Positions 8,436-16,267 of a DNA stretch of 64,000 bases are shown here, piece after piece. Origin of the DNA: Nocardia acidivorans NBRC 108247 (GTDB lineage Bacteria; Actinomycetota; Actinomycetes; Mycobacteriales; Mycobacteriaceae); assembly GCF_001625085.1 (NCBI RefSeq), contig NZ_BDAW01000012.1, forward strand, positions 124,001 through 188,000, written 5' to 3'. Below the pieces are notes generated by a model that was not told where the DNA came from, did not search any database, and worked only from the letters and a program-made list of their open reading frames with translations. Numbering within the stretch: position 1 is the stretch's first letter; each line of letters begins with the position of its first letter. A program made the translations under genes and the position numbers.

Positions 8436-9059
8436 TCAGAGGATGAGATTGGTCAGCTGTTCCCAGTCGAGTTGAATTCGGATGGGGAGTTCGATGGCGA
8501 AGCCGGTGCCGGGCTTGAGGGTCTGAGCTGGACGGTAATGGCCGGCGCTGTGGTCGAGGCCGAAGGTCTCGATCGCGGTGACTTCGCTGTCGGAGACGCT
8601 GACCAGCCAATACCAGGGGATTCCGGCGGCGGCGTATTCACTCATCTTCTCCAGGCGATCGGTCTTGATGTGGCTCGGGGAGATGACCTCGACCACGAGC
8701 TTCAAATGCCATGCCGGTACCGGTCGGACCTCGGCGGGAACGCATTCGAACAAGGCGACGTCCGGGCGGCGAATCGTCGCGCGGGGCGCTTCCCAGAGAA
8801 CGACATCGAAGTCTTGGTTCGCGTCCAGACAGACCGACGGATCCTCCACCATGTGGTCACGCGCCGCGGCCTCCAGCATCGTGAGCAAGCGGTGCACGGC
8901 CTTCTGATGCGCTCGGCTCGGGGATTCAGCGCGCACGGCATCGCCATTGACCACTTCGACCAAGCGGCAGAACTCCTCGGGGAGTTCGCGCCAGATCTCG
9001 AGGGTGATCGGCTCGGGCTGGATATTCTCCGGTCGTGCCCAGTCGAAGATGGCGGACAT
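8436..9059 (-). CDS. Uma2 family protein (DUF820, restriction-endonuclease fold)
   Basis: 207 residues from ATG at 9059. The PD-(D/E)XK core is visible: DFDVVLWE..RRPDVALFE around residues 85-105 gives the Asp, and LKLVVEVISPSHIKTDRLEK (about 120-140) gives the E-x-I-S-P element with following Lys. EYAAAGIPWYWLVS is the standard C-terminal Uma2 motif. The family has a nuclease-like fold and is abundant in cyanobacteria and actinomycetes, but its biological role is unknown. It is a single gene, with no restriction-modification partner nearby. Confidence 0.85.
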   Translation of the reverse strand: MSAIFDWARPENIQPEPITLEIWRELPEEFCRLVEVVNGDAVRAESPSRAHQKAVHRLLTMLEAAARDHMVEDPSVCLDANQDFDVVLWEAPRATIRRPDVALFECVPAEVRPVPAWHLKLVVEVISPSHIKTDRLEKMSEYAAAGIPWYWLVSVSDSEVTAIETFGLDHSAGHYRPAQTLKPGTGFAIELPIRIQLDWEQLTNLIL

Positions 9060-9122
9060 GAGCTGAAGTCTATGTGCGGGCGCAGCGTAGTGGGTGTATG
9101 CGGAGGTATGGCGTATCTGCCG

Positions 9123-9528
9123 TCAGCGCCGAAATTGATTGATCAGGCGGTCGAGGAGGCTGGGTGGGCGGTCGCGGTGGAGCCAGTCGGCGATATCGGT
9201 GACGACGGCGGGGTCGAGGTGGGCGGGGGGCTTGATAGGCGGTGGGCGTGGAGGGACCGGTGCCGGGAAAGAACATGTGGTCGTCGGAGTCGTAGAGGTG
9301 GATTCGAGCATCGGGGTGGTCGGCGAGGGCTTGTTGCCAGGCGGGGAGGTCGTCGGTGGTCGTGACCTGATAGTCGCGGACGCCCTGCCGGAGCAGGATC
9401 GGTTTGTTCAGGGCCGCAGCGGTTTCCGCCGGGGCGTAGGTGCGCAGATCCAGCCGGTAGGCGGCGGGCCGGCCGAAGAGGAGGTCCGCGGTGGAGGTGA
9501 CCGGGACAGGTGGGGGTCTTCGACCCAT
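9123..9528 (-). pseudogene. truncated, frameshifted alpha/beta hydrolase
   Basis: Reading from about 9510 down, one frame gives LLFGRPAAYRLDLRTYAP, then LNKPILLRQGVRDYQVT and LYDSDDHMFFPGTGPS, which is the C-terminal part of an alpha/beta hydrolase containing the acid and catalytic His region. At the C6 run (G6 on the plus strand, 9225-9230) the matching sequence moves to another frame: AHLDPAVVTDIADWLHRD to a stop at 9123. One extra C in the run explains the shift. The N-terminal two thirds with the nucleophile Ser is absent upstream, so the gene is broken even if the homopolymer is an error. Confidence 0.7.
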
Positions 9529-9665
9529 GAGCCTGGCGGGTGAGCGAGTCGAGGTGGCGGCGGTGTGCGGGCCGGGGTCCAGGGCCGCACAGTAATTCGC
9601 GACTCGAAGGACGGCGCGGGGGAGCGGTGCGGTGTCACAACCGGCACAACCCGACCCGGAGTAGG

Positions 9666-11342
9666 TCAGCGGCGTTCGATTCGGGTGGGGGCGGGTGCTA
9701 CCGCGCCGTGCTTACGCAGGTACGCCTCGAAGGCGTCGAGGTCTATCGGGCCGACCTGGAGGTCGGTGGCGCGGGTGAAGACGGTGAAGCCGTCGCCGCC
9801 CGAGGAGAGGAAGTTGTTGGTCGAGATGCGGTAGGAGGCAACGGGGTTCAGGGGTTGACCGGCGATGCGGACGGTGTCGGCGAGGACTTTGTGGCCTTTG
9901 GGGGCGGCATCGGAGTAGGCGTAGGTCAGGCCCGCGAGGGAGAGCACGGCCTGCTTGCTGACGTTGTCCCATTGCTGTTCGAGCAGGTCGATGATCTGCT
10001 GTCCGGTCAGGGTGACGGTGACCACTTGATTTCCGAAGGGCTGCACCGTGTATGCCCGCTCGTAGGTGATCGGCCCGGCGGGGAGACCGGCGCGCACTCC
10101 ACCCGGATTCATGAGCGCGGCCACCGCTCCGGCGGCGGCGGTGCTGTCGAGCATGGCGTCGGCCAGGAGATCGCCGAGCGGTGAATCGCCGGTGGGCGCG
10201 ACATCGGCGGGCAGTGCCGCGGTGGCGGTGCCGATCACCCGTTCGGCGAGCGGTTTGGACTGGTCCGCGAAGAAATTCACCAGCTGGGTTGCGGCCGGGT
10301 CGGGGGTGATATCGCGGGTCACCATGCGGTTGACGGCCTCGGCATCCACGCTGCCGTCGTGGAACCGCAGCGTGACATCGGTGATCAGTCGCCCGAAGGA
10401 GGCCGCCTGGGTGATGACCTTGCCGTTGACGGTGCAGTTGTACGCCTGATGGGTGTGCGCGGTGAACAGCACCTTGACCGCCGCATCGGTGCGGTTCGCC
10501 AAATCGGTGACCGGGGAGGTGATATCGGCGCACCCGTTGTAGTCGACCGGCGCGCCCTTGGTGCGCTGCGCTCCGCCGTCGTGCAGCACCGCGACCACGG
10601 TCTCCGCGCCCGCGGCCTTCATCTCGGGCAAGTACTTGTTGATCGCGTCGGCCTCATTGCCGAAGCTGTAGCCCCGAATACCCTCGGGCAGCACGATATT
10701 GGCGGTATCGGTGGTGACGGTGCCGACCACGCCGATCTTGTGCCCGCCGACCTCCAGCATCGTCCAGGGCCGCAAGCCATTCGGCAGCTTGCCCGTGGCG
10801 TCGGTGACATTGGCGGCCAGATACGGGAACTTCGCACCGGTGAACGGCTGGCCCGGCACACAGCCGTCCGCCGCACAACCGCCCTGCTGCAAGCGTGCCA
10901 ATTCCACTACGCCGTGGTCGAATTCGTGATTTCCGACCGAGGACGCGGCCACCCCGATCGAATTCATGAAATCGATGGTCGGCTCATCGTGGAAGAGCGC
11001 CGAGATGAGCGGACTCGCCCCGACATTGTCCCCCGAGGCCACAATGGCGCTGGCCGGATAGGCGGCCTTCAACCTGGCCAGATGCGCAGCCAGATAGGCC
11101 GCTCCGCCCGCCTGCGCACCGCCGATCTGCCCATTGCTCCCGGTCGGCGGTTGCAGATTCCCGTGCAGATCGTTGATGCCGAACAGATGCACCTCACCCG
11201 GCTGCGCGGCGGGCAGGTCACCGGTCGAAATCGCCGGTGTCGCAGTGGATGTGGTGGGCGCGGGGCCGTCGGTTGTACCGCATCCGGCGAGCAGCAGCGC
11301 GCCGAACAGGACCGCGCATACGCCGCGGGTGCGTCGAGTCAT
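9666..11342 (-). CDS. 5'-nucleotidase / metallophosphatase family lipoprotein
   Basis: 558 residues from ATG at 11342. A lipoprotein signal peptide ends in LLLAGC with Cys21. The metallophosphoesterase domain shows GINDLHGNLQ (first metal ligands), ASGDNVGASP, SVGNHEFDHG and FTAHTHQAYNC, all in family order, followed by the 5'-nucleotidase C-terminal substrate domain (NPGGVRAGLPAG, TNNFLSSGGDGF). It should hydrolyse nucleotides or related phosphoesters outside the membrane to nucleoside and phosphate, which would feed the purine-catabolism island next door. The frame is open upstream to 11585, but through a repeat tract and overlapping pucR, so I reject that longer start. Confidence 0.9.
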   Translation of the reverse strand: MTRRTRGVCAVLFGALLLAGCGTTDGPAPTTSTATPAISTGDLPAAQPGEVHLFGINDLHGNLQPPTGSNGQIGGAQAGGAAYLAAHLARLKAAYPASAIVASGDNVGASPLISALFHDEPTIDFMNSIGVAASSVGNHEFDHGVVELARLQQGGCAADGCVPGQPFTGAKFPYLAANVTDATGKLPNGLRPWTMLEVGGHKIGVVGTVTTDTANIVLPEGIRGYSFGNEADAINKYLPEMKAAGAETVVAVLHDGGAQRTKGAPVDYNGCADITSPVTDLANRTDAAVKVLFTAHTHQAYNCTVNGKVITQAASFGRLITDVTLRFHDGSVDAEAVNRMVTRDITPDPAATQLVNFFADQSKPLAERVIGTATAALPADVAPTGDSPLGDLLADAMLDSTAAAGAVAALMNPGGVRAGLPAGPITYERAYTVQPFGNQVVTVTLTGQQIIDLLEQQWDNVSKQAVLSLAGLTYAYSDAAPKGHKVLADTVRIAGQPLNPVASYRISTNNFLSSGGDGFTVFTRATDLQVGPIDLDAFEAYLRKHGAVAPAPTRIERR

Positions 11343-11404
11343 ATGCCGACTCTGGCAGATCCCGTTGGCACCCGCACAACAGGCAGGTGAATTCGCCGGA
11401 GCAA

Positions 11405-11526
11405 TGCAGCGCGGTGCTGGGGCGGCGGTGCAGCGCGGTGCTGGGGGTGGCAGTGCAGCGGGGTGCCGGGGGTGGCAGTGCAGCGTGGTGCCGGGGCGGC
11501 AATGCCGCGTGTGCCGGGGCGGCGAT
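11405..11526. repeat. imperfect 24-25 bp tandem repeat, about five copies
   Basis: Units starting TGCAGCG-type at 11405, 11429, 11454, 11479 and (diverged) 11503, each running GCAGCGnGGTGCnGGGGnnGGCnnT. The tract fills almost the whole gap between the pucR stop and the nucleotidase start, so it lies in the nucleotidase leader. The units differ by a few bases each, so it is an old or partly decayed array. Confidence 0.75.
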
Positions 11527-13035
11527 TCAGCGCAATGCCAGCGCCAGGAAGAAGTCGACGCGATCCTCGAGCCGGGACAGATCACGCTCGGTGAGTTCCT
11601 CGATCCGCTGCACCCGATAGCGCAGCGTATTCACGTGCACGTGCAGCAGATCCGCGCACTTGGACCACGAGCCCGACACCTGTAGGAAGGTCTCCAGGGT
11701 GTGCACCAGATCGGCCCGATTGTCCCGATCGTAGGTGGCGAGGGGATCCAGCAGCCGCACCCGGAACATCCGCCGCACCTCATCGGGCACGCTGGCCAGC
11801 AGCAACATATGCGTGGCCAGCTCGTCATGGCGCACCACACTGGTGGGCTGATCGCGTTCGGCCGCCATCCGCCGGGCATAGCGCGCCTCTTCGACAGCGC
11901 CACGCAGACTTTCACCGTCCACGCCGCCGCTGATGCCCACCGCGAGCCGACTGCCCTGCAAACCGGGTTCGAGCGCCTCGACCGCGCGATGAATGCGATC
12001 CTCGAGATTGCCGTCGTCATCGATGGGAACCAGTGCGATGGCCTCGCCGTCCACCACACCGGCGGCCGGGCTTCTGCCGTAAAGGATTTCGCGCAACAGT
12101 GATCGTAATTCCCTGGGCCGCACCGCACCCGAGTCGGCGGTGGCCGCGACCGCGAGATACCGCTCGGACAGCGCGAGTCCGGTGAGCTCCAGCCGGGAGA
12201 CGATCTCGGCCGGTTTGGCATCGGAGACGACCAGTTCGATGAGCTCCTGGGCCAGGCGTCCCTCGGCGTTCTGCCGGTCGTCCTGGCGGACACGCTCGAG
12301 CGCCACGACTGCCGCGAGTTCGCCGATAATCGCGCGATGTTCCTCGGGCCAGTCCTTGTAATCGCTCTCGAACACCATGAACCAGTCCGCGACCCGCGAG
12401 GTTCCGTCCGCGTCGACGGCGAACAGTGAGAACAGGCTACCGTCCAGCGAACACGTGTCGGGCAATCGCTGCGCCGATAGGCAGGCGGCCTGCACCTGTG
12501 CCGAGAGCGGCTGCTGGGGTCCGGCCACCACCCGTCCGGTGGAGGAGACCACCCAGCACGGCGTGCCCAGATTCCGGTGGATCAGCTCGAGCACCGAATT
12601 CAATCCGCCACCGGAGACGAGCTGGCGATGCCGGTCCAGAATCGCGGCCAGATCCGCCGCCCGCCCGGTCGAGAGATTCCGATTGACCTGCTCGGTGACG
12701 GTGGCGAAGGCGATATCCTCGGGCACCCGGAACAGCGGGATGCGATACCGCTCGCAGGCCGCCACCAGATCCGGCGGCGGCGCGCCGTACTTGGCATCGC
12801 CCGCGGCCACCGCGGCGACCTTGGCGCGCGCGAGCGCGGAGATGAACACCTCGCTGTCCTGCGGCCCGCTCCGCCATTGCAATCCGGTCAGCACCAGTTC
12901 CCCGCCGGAGAGATATCTGGCAGGGTCGAGCATGTCTGTAGTAACCACCCAGCGAACGAACCTTTCGAGTTCGTCCTCCCCGGAGACCAGTTCCAGACCG
13001 GCTTCGGTCAGGGCGAGCAGAGAACGCAACCGCAT
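11527..13035 (-). CDS. pucR: PucR family transcriptional regulator
   Basis: 502 residues from ATG at 13035. The N-terminal PucR domain covers about 1-125 (MRLRSLLALTEAGLELVSG, RIPLFRVPEDIAFATV). A middle GAF/GGDEF-like region follows, and the C-terminal helix-turn-helix is unmistakable: LETFLQVSGSWSKCADLLHV and HVNTLRYRVQRIEELTERDL near residues 440-485. The gene is divergent from the first uricase cassette. In B. subtilis PucR activates purine-catabolism genes in response to an allantoin-pathway intermediate; a matching role here is inferred from domain and position. Confidence 0.9.
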   Translation of the reverse strand: MRLRSLLALTEAGLELVSGEDELERFVRWVVTTDMLDPARYLSGGELVLTGLQWRSGPQDSEVFISALARAKVAAVAAGDAKYGAPPPDLVAACERYRIPLFRVPEDIAFATVTEQVNRNLSTGRAADLAAILDRHRQLVSGGGLNSVLELIHRNLGTPCWVVSSTGRVVAGPQQPLSAQVQAACLSAQRLPDTCSLDGSLFSLFAVDADGTSRVADWFMVFESDYKDWPEEHRAIIGELAAVVALERVRQDDRQNAEGRLAQELIELVVSDAKPAEIVSRLELTGLALSERYLAVAATADSGAVRPRELRSLLREILYGRSPAAGVVDGEAIALVPIDDDGNLEDRIHRAVEALEPGLQGSRLAVGISGGVDGESLRGAVEEARYARRMAAERDQPTSVVRHDELATHMLLLASVPDEVRRMFRVRLLDPLATYDRDNRADLVHTLETFLQVSGSWSKCADLLHVHVNTLRYRVQRIEELTERDLSRLEDRVDFFLALALR

Positions 13036-13197
13036 GATTGCCCACGCTAACAGCCAATGACCTCCGGGTTACCGGCTTGGATGTATCTACAAAACGGGTG
13101 TTGTGAACTGGACCACAGGTTCGGAGGTCTCGTCCCTGCCGCCGACGGTCCCCGGCGGATGTACTTATCGGGCAAGTCGCCAATGGATGGAGGTCGG

Positions 13198-13734
13198 ATG
13201 TCGGGTCGCCTGGAATGGCTCGGGTCGCTGCCCCTGGAAGAGGCCGAGCCCCAGCTGCTCACCTGCTGCGCCTCGCGGGAATGGGCCCGCAAGATGGTGG
13301 CCGGTCGGCCGTACATCGACGAGTCCAGCCTCATGCAGGCCGCGCTCTGGGGCCTGGACGCCCTCGACTGGACGGATATAGAGGAGGCCCTCGCGGCTCA
13401 TCCGCGCATCGGCGAGCGCGCGGAAACCCCGCGCGCCGAAGGTGTTTCGGGAGAATTCGCGCAGCGGGAGGCGCAGTGGTCGAGGGACGAACAGTCCGGT
13501 GCGGACCTCGCCTCCGATCAGGTCAAGATCAGGCTCGCGGATTTGAACGTGGCCTATGAGAACCAGTTCGGTCACATCTTCCTGATCCGCGCCACCGGCC
13601 GCACCGCCGCGGAGATGCTCGCCGAACTCGAGCGCCGCCTGGGCAATTCGGTCGAGGCCGAACGCGCCGTGGTTCGCGCCGAACTGGCCGCCATCACCCG
13701 GCTGCGTATCCGCAAATTGCTGGGGTTGATATGA
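13198..13734 (+). CDS. uraD: OHCU decarboxylase, copy 1
   Basis: 178 residues from ATG at 13198, with GGAGG four bases upstream; an in-frame ATG at 13183 is the alternative. The all-helical OHCU fold shows the catalytic AAHPRIGER (here LAAHPRIGERAE, near residue 66) and LNVAYENQFGHIFLIRATGR, the family hallmark (NxxYExxFGxxFLIxATG). It decarboxylates 2-oxo-4-hydroxy-4-carboxy-5-ureidoimidazoline to S-allantoin, the last step of urate oxidation. Its stop overlaps the next ATG (ATGA), so translation is coupled to HIU hydrolase. Confidence 0.93.
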   Translation: MSGRLEWLGSLPLEEAEPQLLTCCASREWARKMVAGRPYIDESSLMQAALWGLDALDWTDIEEALAAHPRIGERAETPRAEGVSGEFAQREAQWSRDEQSGADLASDQVKIRLADLNVAYENQFGHIFLIRATGRTAAEMLAELERRLGNSVEAERAVVRAELAAITRLRIRKLLGLI

Positions 13735-14030
13735 GCCTGTCCACCCATGTGCTGAATGCGGCCACCGGTCGCCCCGCGGACGGCGTGTCGGTGCGGTTGG
13801 AAGCCGCCGACGGCACCCTGCTCGCCCGCGGCAGGACCGATGCGGACGGTCGCATCAAGGATCTGCCCGCCCCCGAACCGGGTGTGCACCGGCTGATCTT
13901 CGACACCGGCGACCTGAGCCCGTTCTACCCCGAGGTGAGCATCGCCTTCACCGTCATCGATCCGGCGCAGCACTATCACGTGCCGCTGCTGCTGAGCCCC
14001 TACTCCTTCTCCACATATCGAGGTAGCTGA
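13731..14030 (+). CDS. uraH: 5-hydroxyisourate hydrolase (transthyretin-like), copy 1
   Basis: 99 residues. The family motifs are intact: N-terminal STHVLNAATGRPA carrying the catalytic His, the Arg-bearing RGRTDADGRI, the HYHVPLLLSP active-site strand and the C-terminal tetrapeptide YRGS that distinguishes HIU hydrolase from transthyretin. It opens the 5-hydroxyisourate ring to OHCU between the uricase and decarboxylase steps. It overlaps the decarboxylase stop by four bases and precedes uricase by two. Confidence 0.95.
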   Translation: MSLSTHVLNAATGRPADGVSVRLEAADGTLLARGRTDADGRIKDLPAPEPGVHRLIFDTGDLSPFYPEVSIAFTVIDPAQHYHVPLLLSPYSFSTYRGS

Positions 14031-14032
14031 CA

Positions 14033-14905
14033 ATGTCGATCAAGCTCGGTCCCAACCGCTATGGCAAGGCGGAGACCCGCGTGGTGCGGGTGAACAAGAA
14101 CGGGACCAAACACCAGATTCGCGATCTCAATGTCAGCGTCGCGCTCTCCGGTGATATGGAGGAAGTGCACCTGACCGGCGACAATGCCGCGGTGCTGCCC
14201 ACCGATACGCAGAAGAACACCGTCTTCGCCTTCGCCAAGCAGCACGGTATCGCCTCCCCGGAGGATTTCGGCCTGAAGCTGGCCCGCCACTTCGTGGACT
14301 CCCAGCCCACCATCGATCACGCCCGCGTCGAACTCGAGGAGTACGAGTGGGAGCGAAATGTGGTGGGGCTCAACGCCCATCCGCACTCGTTCGTACGCTC
14401 GGGCCGCGAAACCCGCACCGCTCTGGTGCATTACGACGGCGACCGTGCCTGGGTGGTGTCGGGTCTGAAGGATCTGACCGTCCTGAACACCACCAAATCC
14501 GAATTCCACGGCTTCATCAAGGACAAATACACCACGCTGCGCGAGACCCGCGACCGTGTGCTGGCCACCGAGGTGAACGCGCAGTGGCGGCACTCGACCG
14601 AGAATGTCGAGTGGGACAAGAACTACGAGGTGGTCAAGCGCTGCCTGCTGCAGGCGTTCGCCGATACCCACAGCCTCTCGTTGCAGCAGACCCTGTACGA
14701 GATGGGCGAGCGCGTTCTTGAGACCTGCTCCGATATCGCCGAGGTCAAGCTGACCCTGCCCAATAAGCATCACTTCGAGGTCGACCTGTCGCCGTTCGGC
14801 ATGGTCAATGACAACGAGGTGTTCTGGGCCGCCGACCGCCCCTACGGACTCATCGAGGGCACGGTGGTGCGCGAAGTACCCGCCGCCGGCCCCGCGTGGT
14901 CCTGA
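14033..14905 (+). CDS. pucL: factor-independent urate hydroxylase (uricase), copy 1
   Basis: 290 residues. The two tunnelling-fold halves are visible: GPNRYGKAETRVVRV at the N-terminus, VLPTDTQKNTVFAFAK (about 58-73) with the catalytic Thr, and the second repeat with STENVEWDKNYEVVKRCLLQ and LSLQQTLYEMGERVL. NKHHFEVDLSPFGM carries the conserved substrate-binding elements. It oxidises urate to 5-hydroxyisourate with O2 and no cofactor. It closes the first HIU/OHCU/uricase cassette and is followed at once by the xanthine dehydrogenase genes. Confidence 0.95.
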   Translation: MSIKLGPNRYGKAETRVVRVNKNGTKHQIRDLNVSVALSGDMEEVHLTGDNAAVLPTDTQKNTVFAFAKQHGIASPEDFGLKLARHFVDSQPTIDHARVELEEYEWERNVVGLNAHPHSFVRSGRETRTALVHYDGDRAWVVSGLKDLTVLNTTKSEFHGFIKDKYTTLRETRDRVLATEVNAQWRHSTENVEWDKNYEVVKRCLLQAFADTHSLSLQQTLYEMGERVLETCSDIAEVKLTLPNKHHFEVDLSPFGMVNDNEVFWAADRPYGLIEGTVVREVPAAGPAWS

Positions 14906-14921
14906 AATCAGAGGTGACGCA

Positions 14922-15794
14922 ATGGATTTCCTACGACCTACCAGCTGGGCCGACGCACTCGCCTTGAAGGCGCAGCGCCCCGAAGCCAAACCCATCCAGG
15001 GTGGCACCGATGTGATGGTCGAGCTGAACTTCGACCGGCATCGCCCGGAGGCGCTGCTCGATCTGAACCCCTGCCGCGAACTCTTCGAGTACGAGGAGAC
15101 CGCCGACGCGCGCCTGCGCATCGGCTCGGGTGTGCCGTATGAGCGGATCATCCGCCGTCTCGGCGACCAATTGCCCGGTCTGGCACAGGCTTCGCGCACC
15201 GTCGGCTCCCCGCAGATTCGCAATCGCGGCACCGTGGGCGGCAACCTCGGCGGCTGCTCACCGGCCGGTGACGCGCATCCCGCGCTACTGGCCGCCAATG
15301 CCACCATCGAGGTGGAGTCCGCCGAGCGCGGCACCCGAATGATCCCGATCGACGATTTCTACGTCTGGGTGAAGAAGAGCTCCATGGAGCCGGATGAGCT
15401 GATTCGGGCCATCTGGCTCGCGCCCGCCACCGGTCCGCAATACTTCGCCAAGGTCGGCACCCGCAATGCCATGGTCATCGCGGTGTGCTCGTTCGGCATC
15501 GCCCTGCACCCGGACACCCGCACCGTGGGCACCGGTATCGGCTCCGCCGGTCCGACCCCGCTGCGCGCACACGAGGCCCAGGATTTCCTTGCGGCACAAC
15601 TGCCCTGGGAGAACCCGGGCCCACTGAGCGATGCCCTGCTGCGCGAATTCGGCACGCTCGTCGCCGCCGCCGCCAAACCCATCGACGATGTGCGCGGCAC
15701 CGCCGACTACCGCAAGCACGCGCTGTCGGTGATGGCACGCCGCAGCCTCGGCTGGGCCTGGAACGACTACACAGCTGAGAGGAGGGCCGCCTGA
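14922..15794 (+). CDS. xanthine dehydrogenase, FAD-binding subunit
   Basis: 290 residues from ATG at 14922, after GAGGTGA. The PCMH-type FAD domain shows AKPIQGGTDVMVELNF (about 27-42), then QIRNRGTVGGNLGGCSPAGD (about 106-125), the FAD pyrophosphate-binding and flavin-contact loop of the xanthine dehydrogenase/CO dehydrogenase medium subunit. The C-terminal CODH flavoprotein domain follows (TGIGSAGPTPLRA). It passes electrons from the Fe-S clusters to NAD or another acceptor. Its stop overlaps the start of the Fe-S subunit by one base. Confidence 0.92.
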   Translation: MDFLRPTSWADALALKAQRPEAKPIQGGTDVMVELNFDRHRPEALLDLNPCRELFEYEETADARLRIGSGVPYERIIRRLGDQLPGLAQASRTVGSPQIRNRGTVGGNLGGCSPAGDAHPALLAANATIEVESAERGTRMIPIDDFYVWVKKSSMEPDELIRAIWLAPATGPQYFAKVGTRNAMVIAVCSFGIALHPDTRTVGTGIGSAGPTPLRAHEAQDFLAAQLPWENPGPLSDALLREFGTLVAAAAKPIDDVRGTADYRKHALSVMARRSLGWAWNDYTAERRAA

Positions 15795-16267
15795 TGCGAG
15801 TGAACTTCACCGTCAATGGCACCCCGGAGACCGTGGACGATGTGTGGGAGGGCGAGAGCCTGCTCTACCTGCTGCGTGAGCGCGCCGGGCTGCCGGGTTC
15901 CAAGAATGCCTGCGAGCAGGGCGAATGCGGTTCCTGCACAGTCTATTTGGATGGCACGCCGGTCTGTTCGTGTCTGGTGGCCGCCGGTCAGGTGCACGAG
16001 CGCTCGGTGCGCACCGTGGAGGGCCTGGCCACCGGCGACAAACTCGATCCCATGCAGCAGGCGTTCGTCGAGGCCGGTGCGGTGCAGTGCGGGTTCTGCA
16101 CCCCGGGTCTCATCGTGCAGGCGCACGATCTGATCGAGCGCAATCCGGACCCCTCCGATGTGGAGATCCGTGAGGCGCTCGCCGGAAACCTGTGCCGCTG
16201 CACCGGTTACGAGAAGATTCTGGACGCGGTGCGCCTCGCGGCTCAGCGGAAGGCGGACGCGCGGTGA
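15794..16267 (+). CDS. xanthine dehydrogenase, [2Fe-2S] subunit
   Basis: 157 residues. Eight cluster cysteines are in canonical order: CEQGECGSCTVYLDGTPVCS for the plant-ferredoxin-type cluster (about 41-60) and CGFCTPG ... GNLCRCTGYEKI for the second cluster (about 98-140). It links the molybdenum site to the FAD subunit. The TGA is embedded in the GTGA that starts the amidohydrolase gene. Confidence 0.95.
   Translation: MRVNFTVNGTPETVDDVWEGESLLYLLRERAGLPGSKNACEQGECGSCTVYLDGTPVCSCLVAAGQVHERSVRTVEGLATGDKLDPMQQAFVEAGAVQCGFCTPGLIVQAHDLIERNPDPSDVEIREALAGNLCRCTGYEKILDAVRLAAQRKADAR

Noticed and set aside
11405..11526. CRISPR array
   Set aside because: The 24-25 bp units are directly adjacent with no unique spacers.
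11343..11585. Longer start for the 5'-nucleotidase
   Set aside because: It would translate the tandem repeat and overlap pucR; the lipoprotein signal peptide begins at 11342.
13059..13129. GACCTCCG/CGGAGGTC inverted repeat upstream of the first OHCU gene
   Set aside because: Arms of eight bases 55 bases apart are too weak to claim as an operator.
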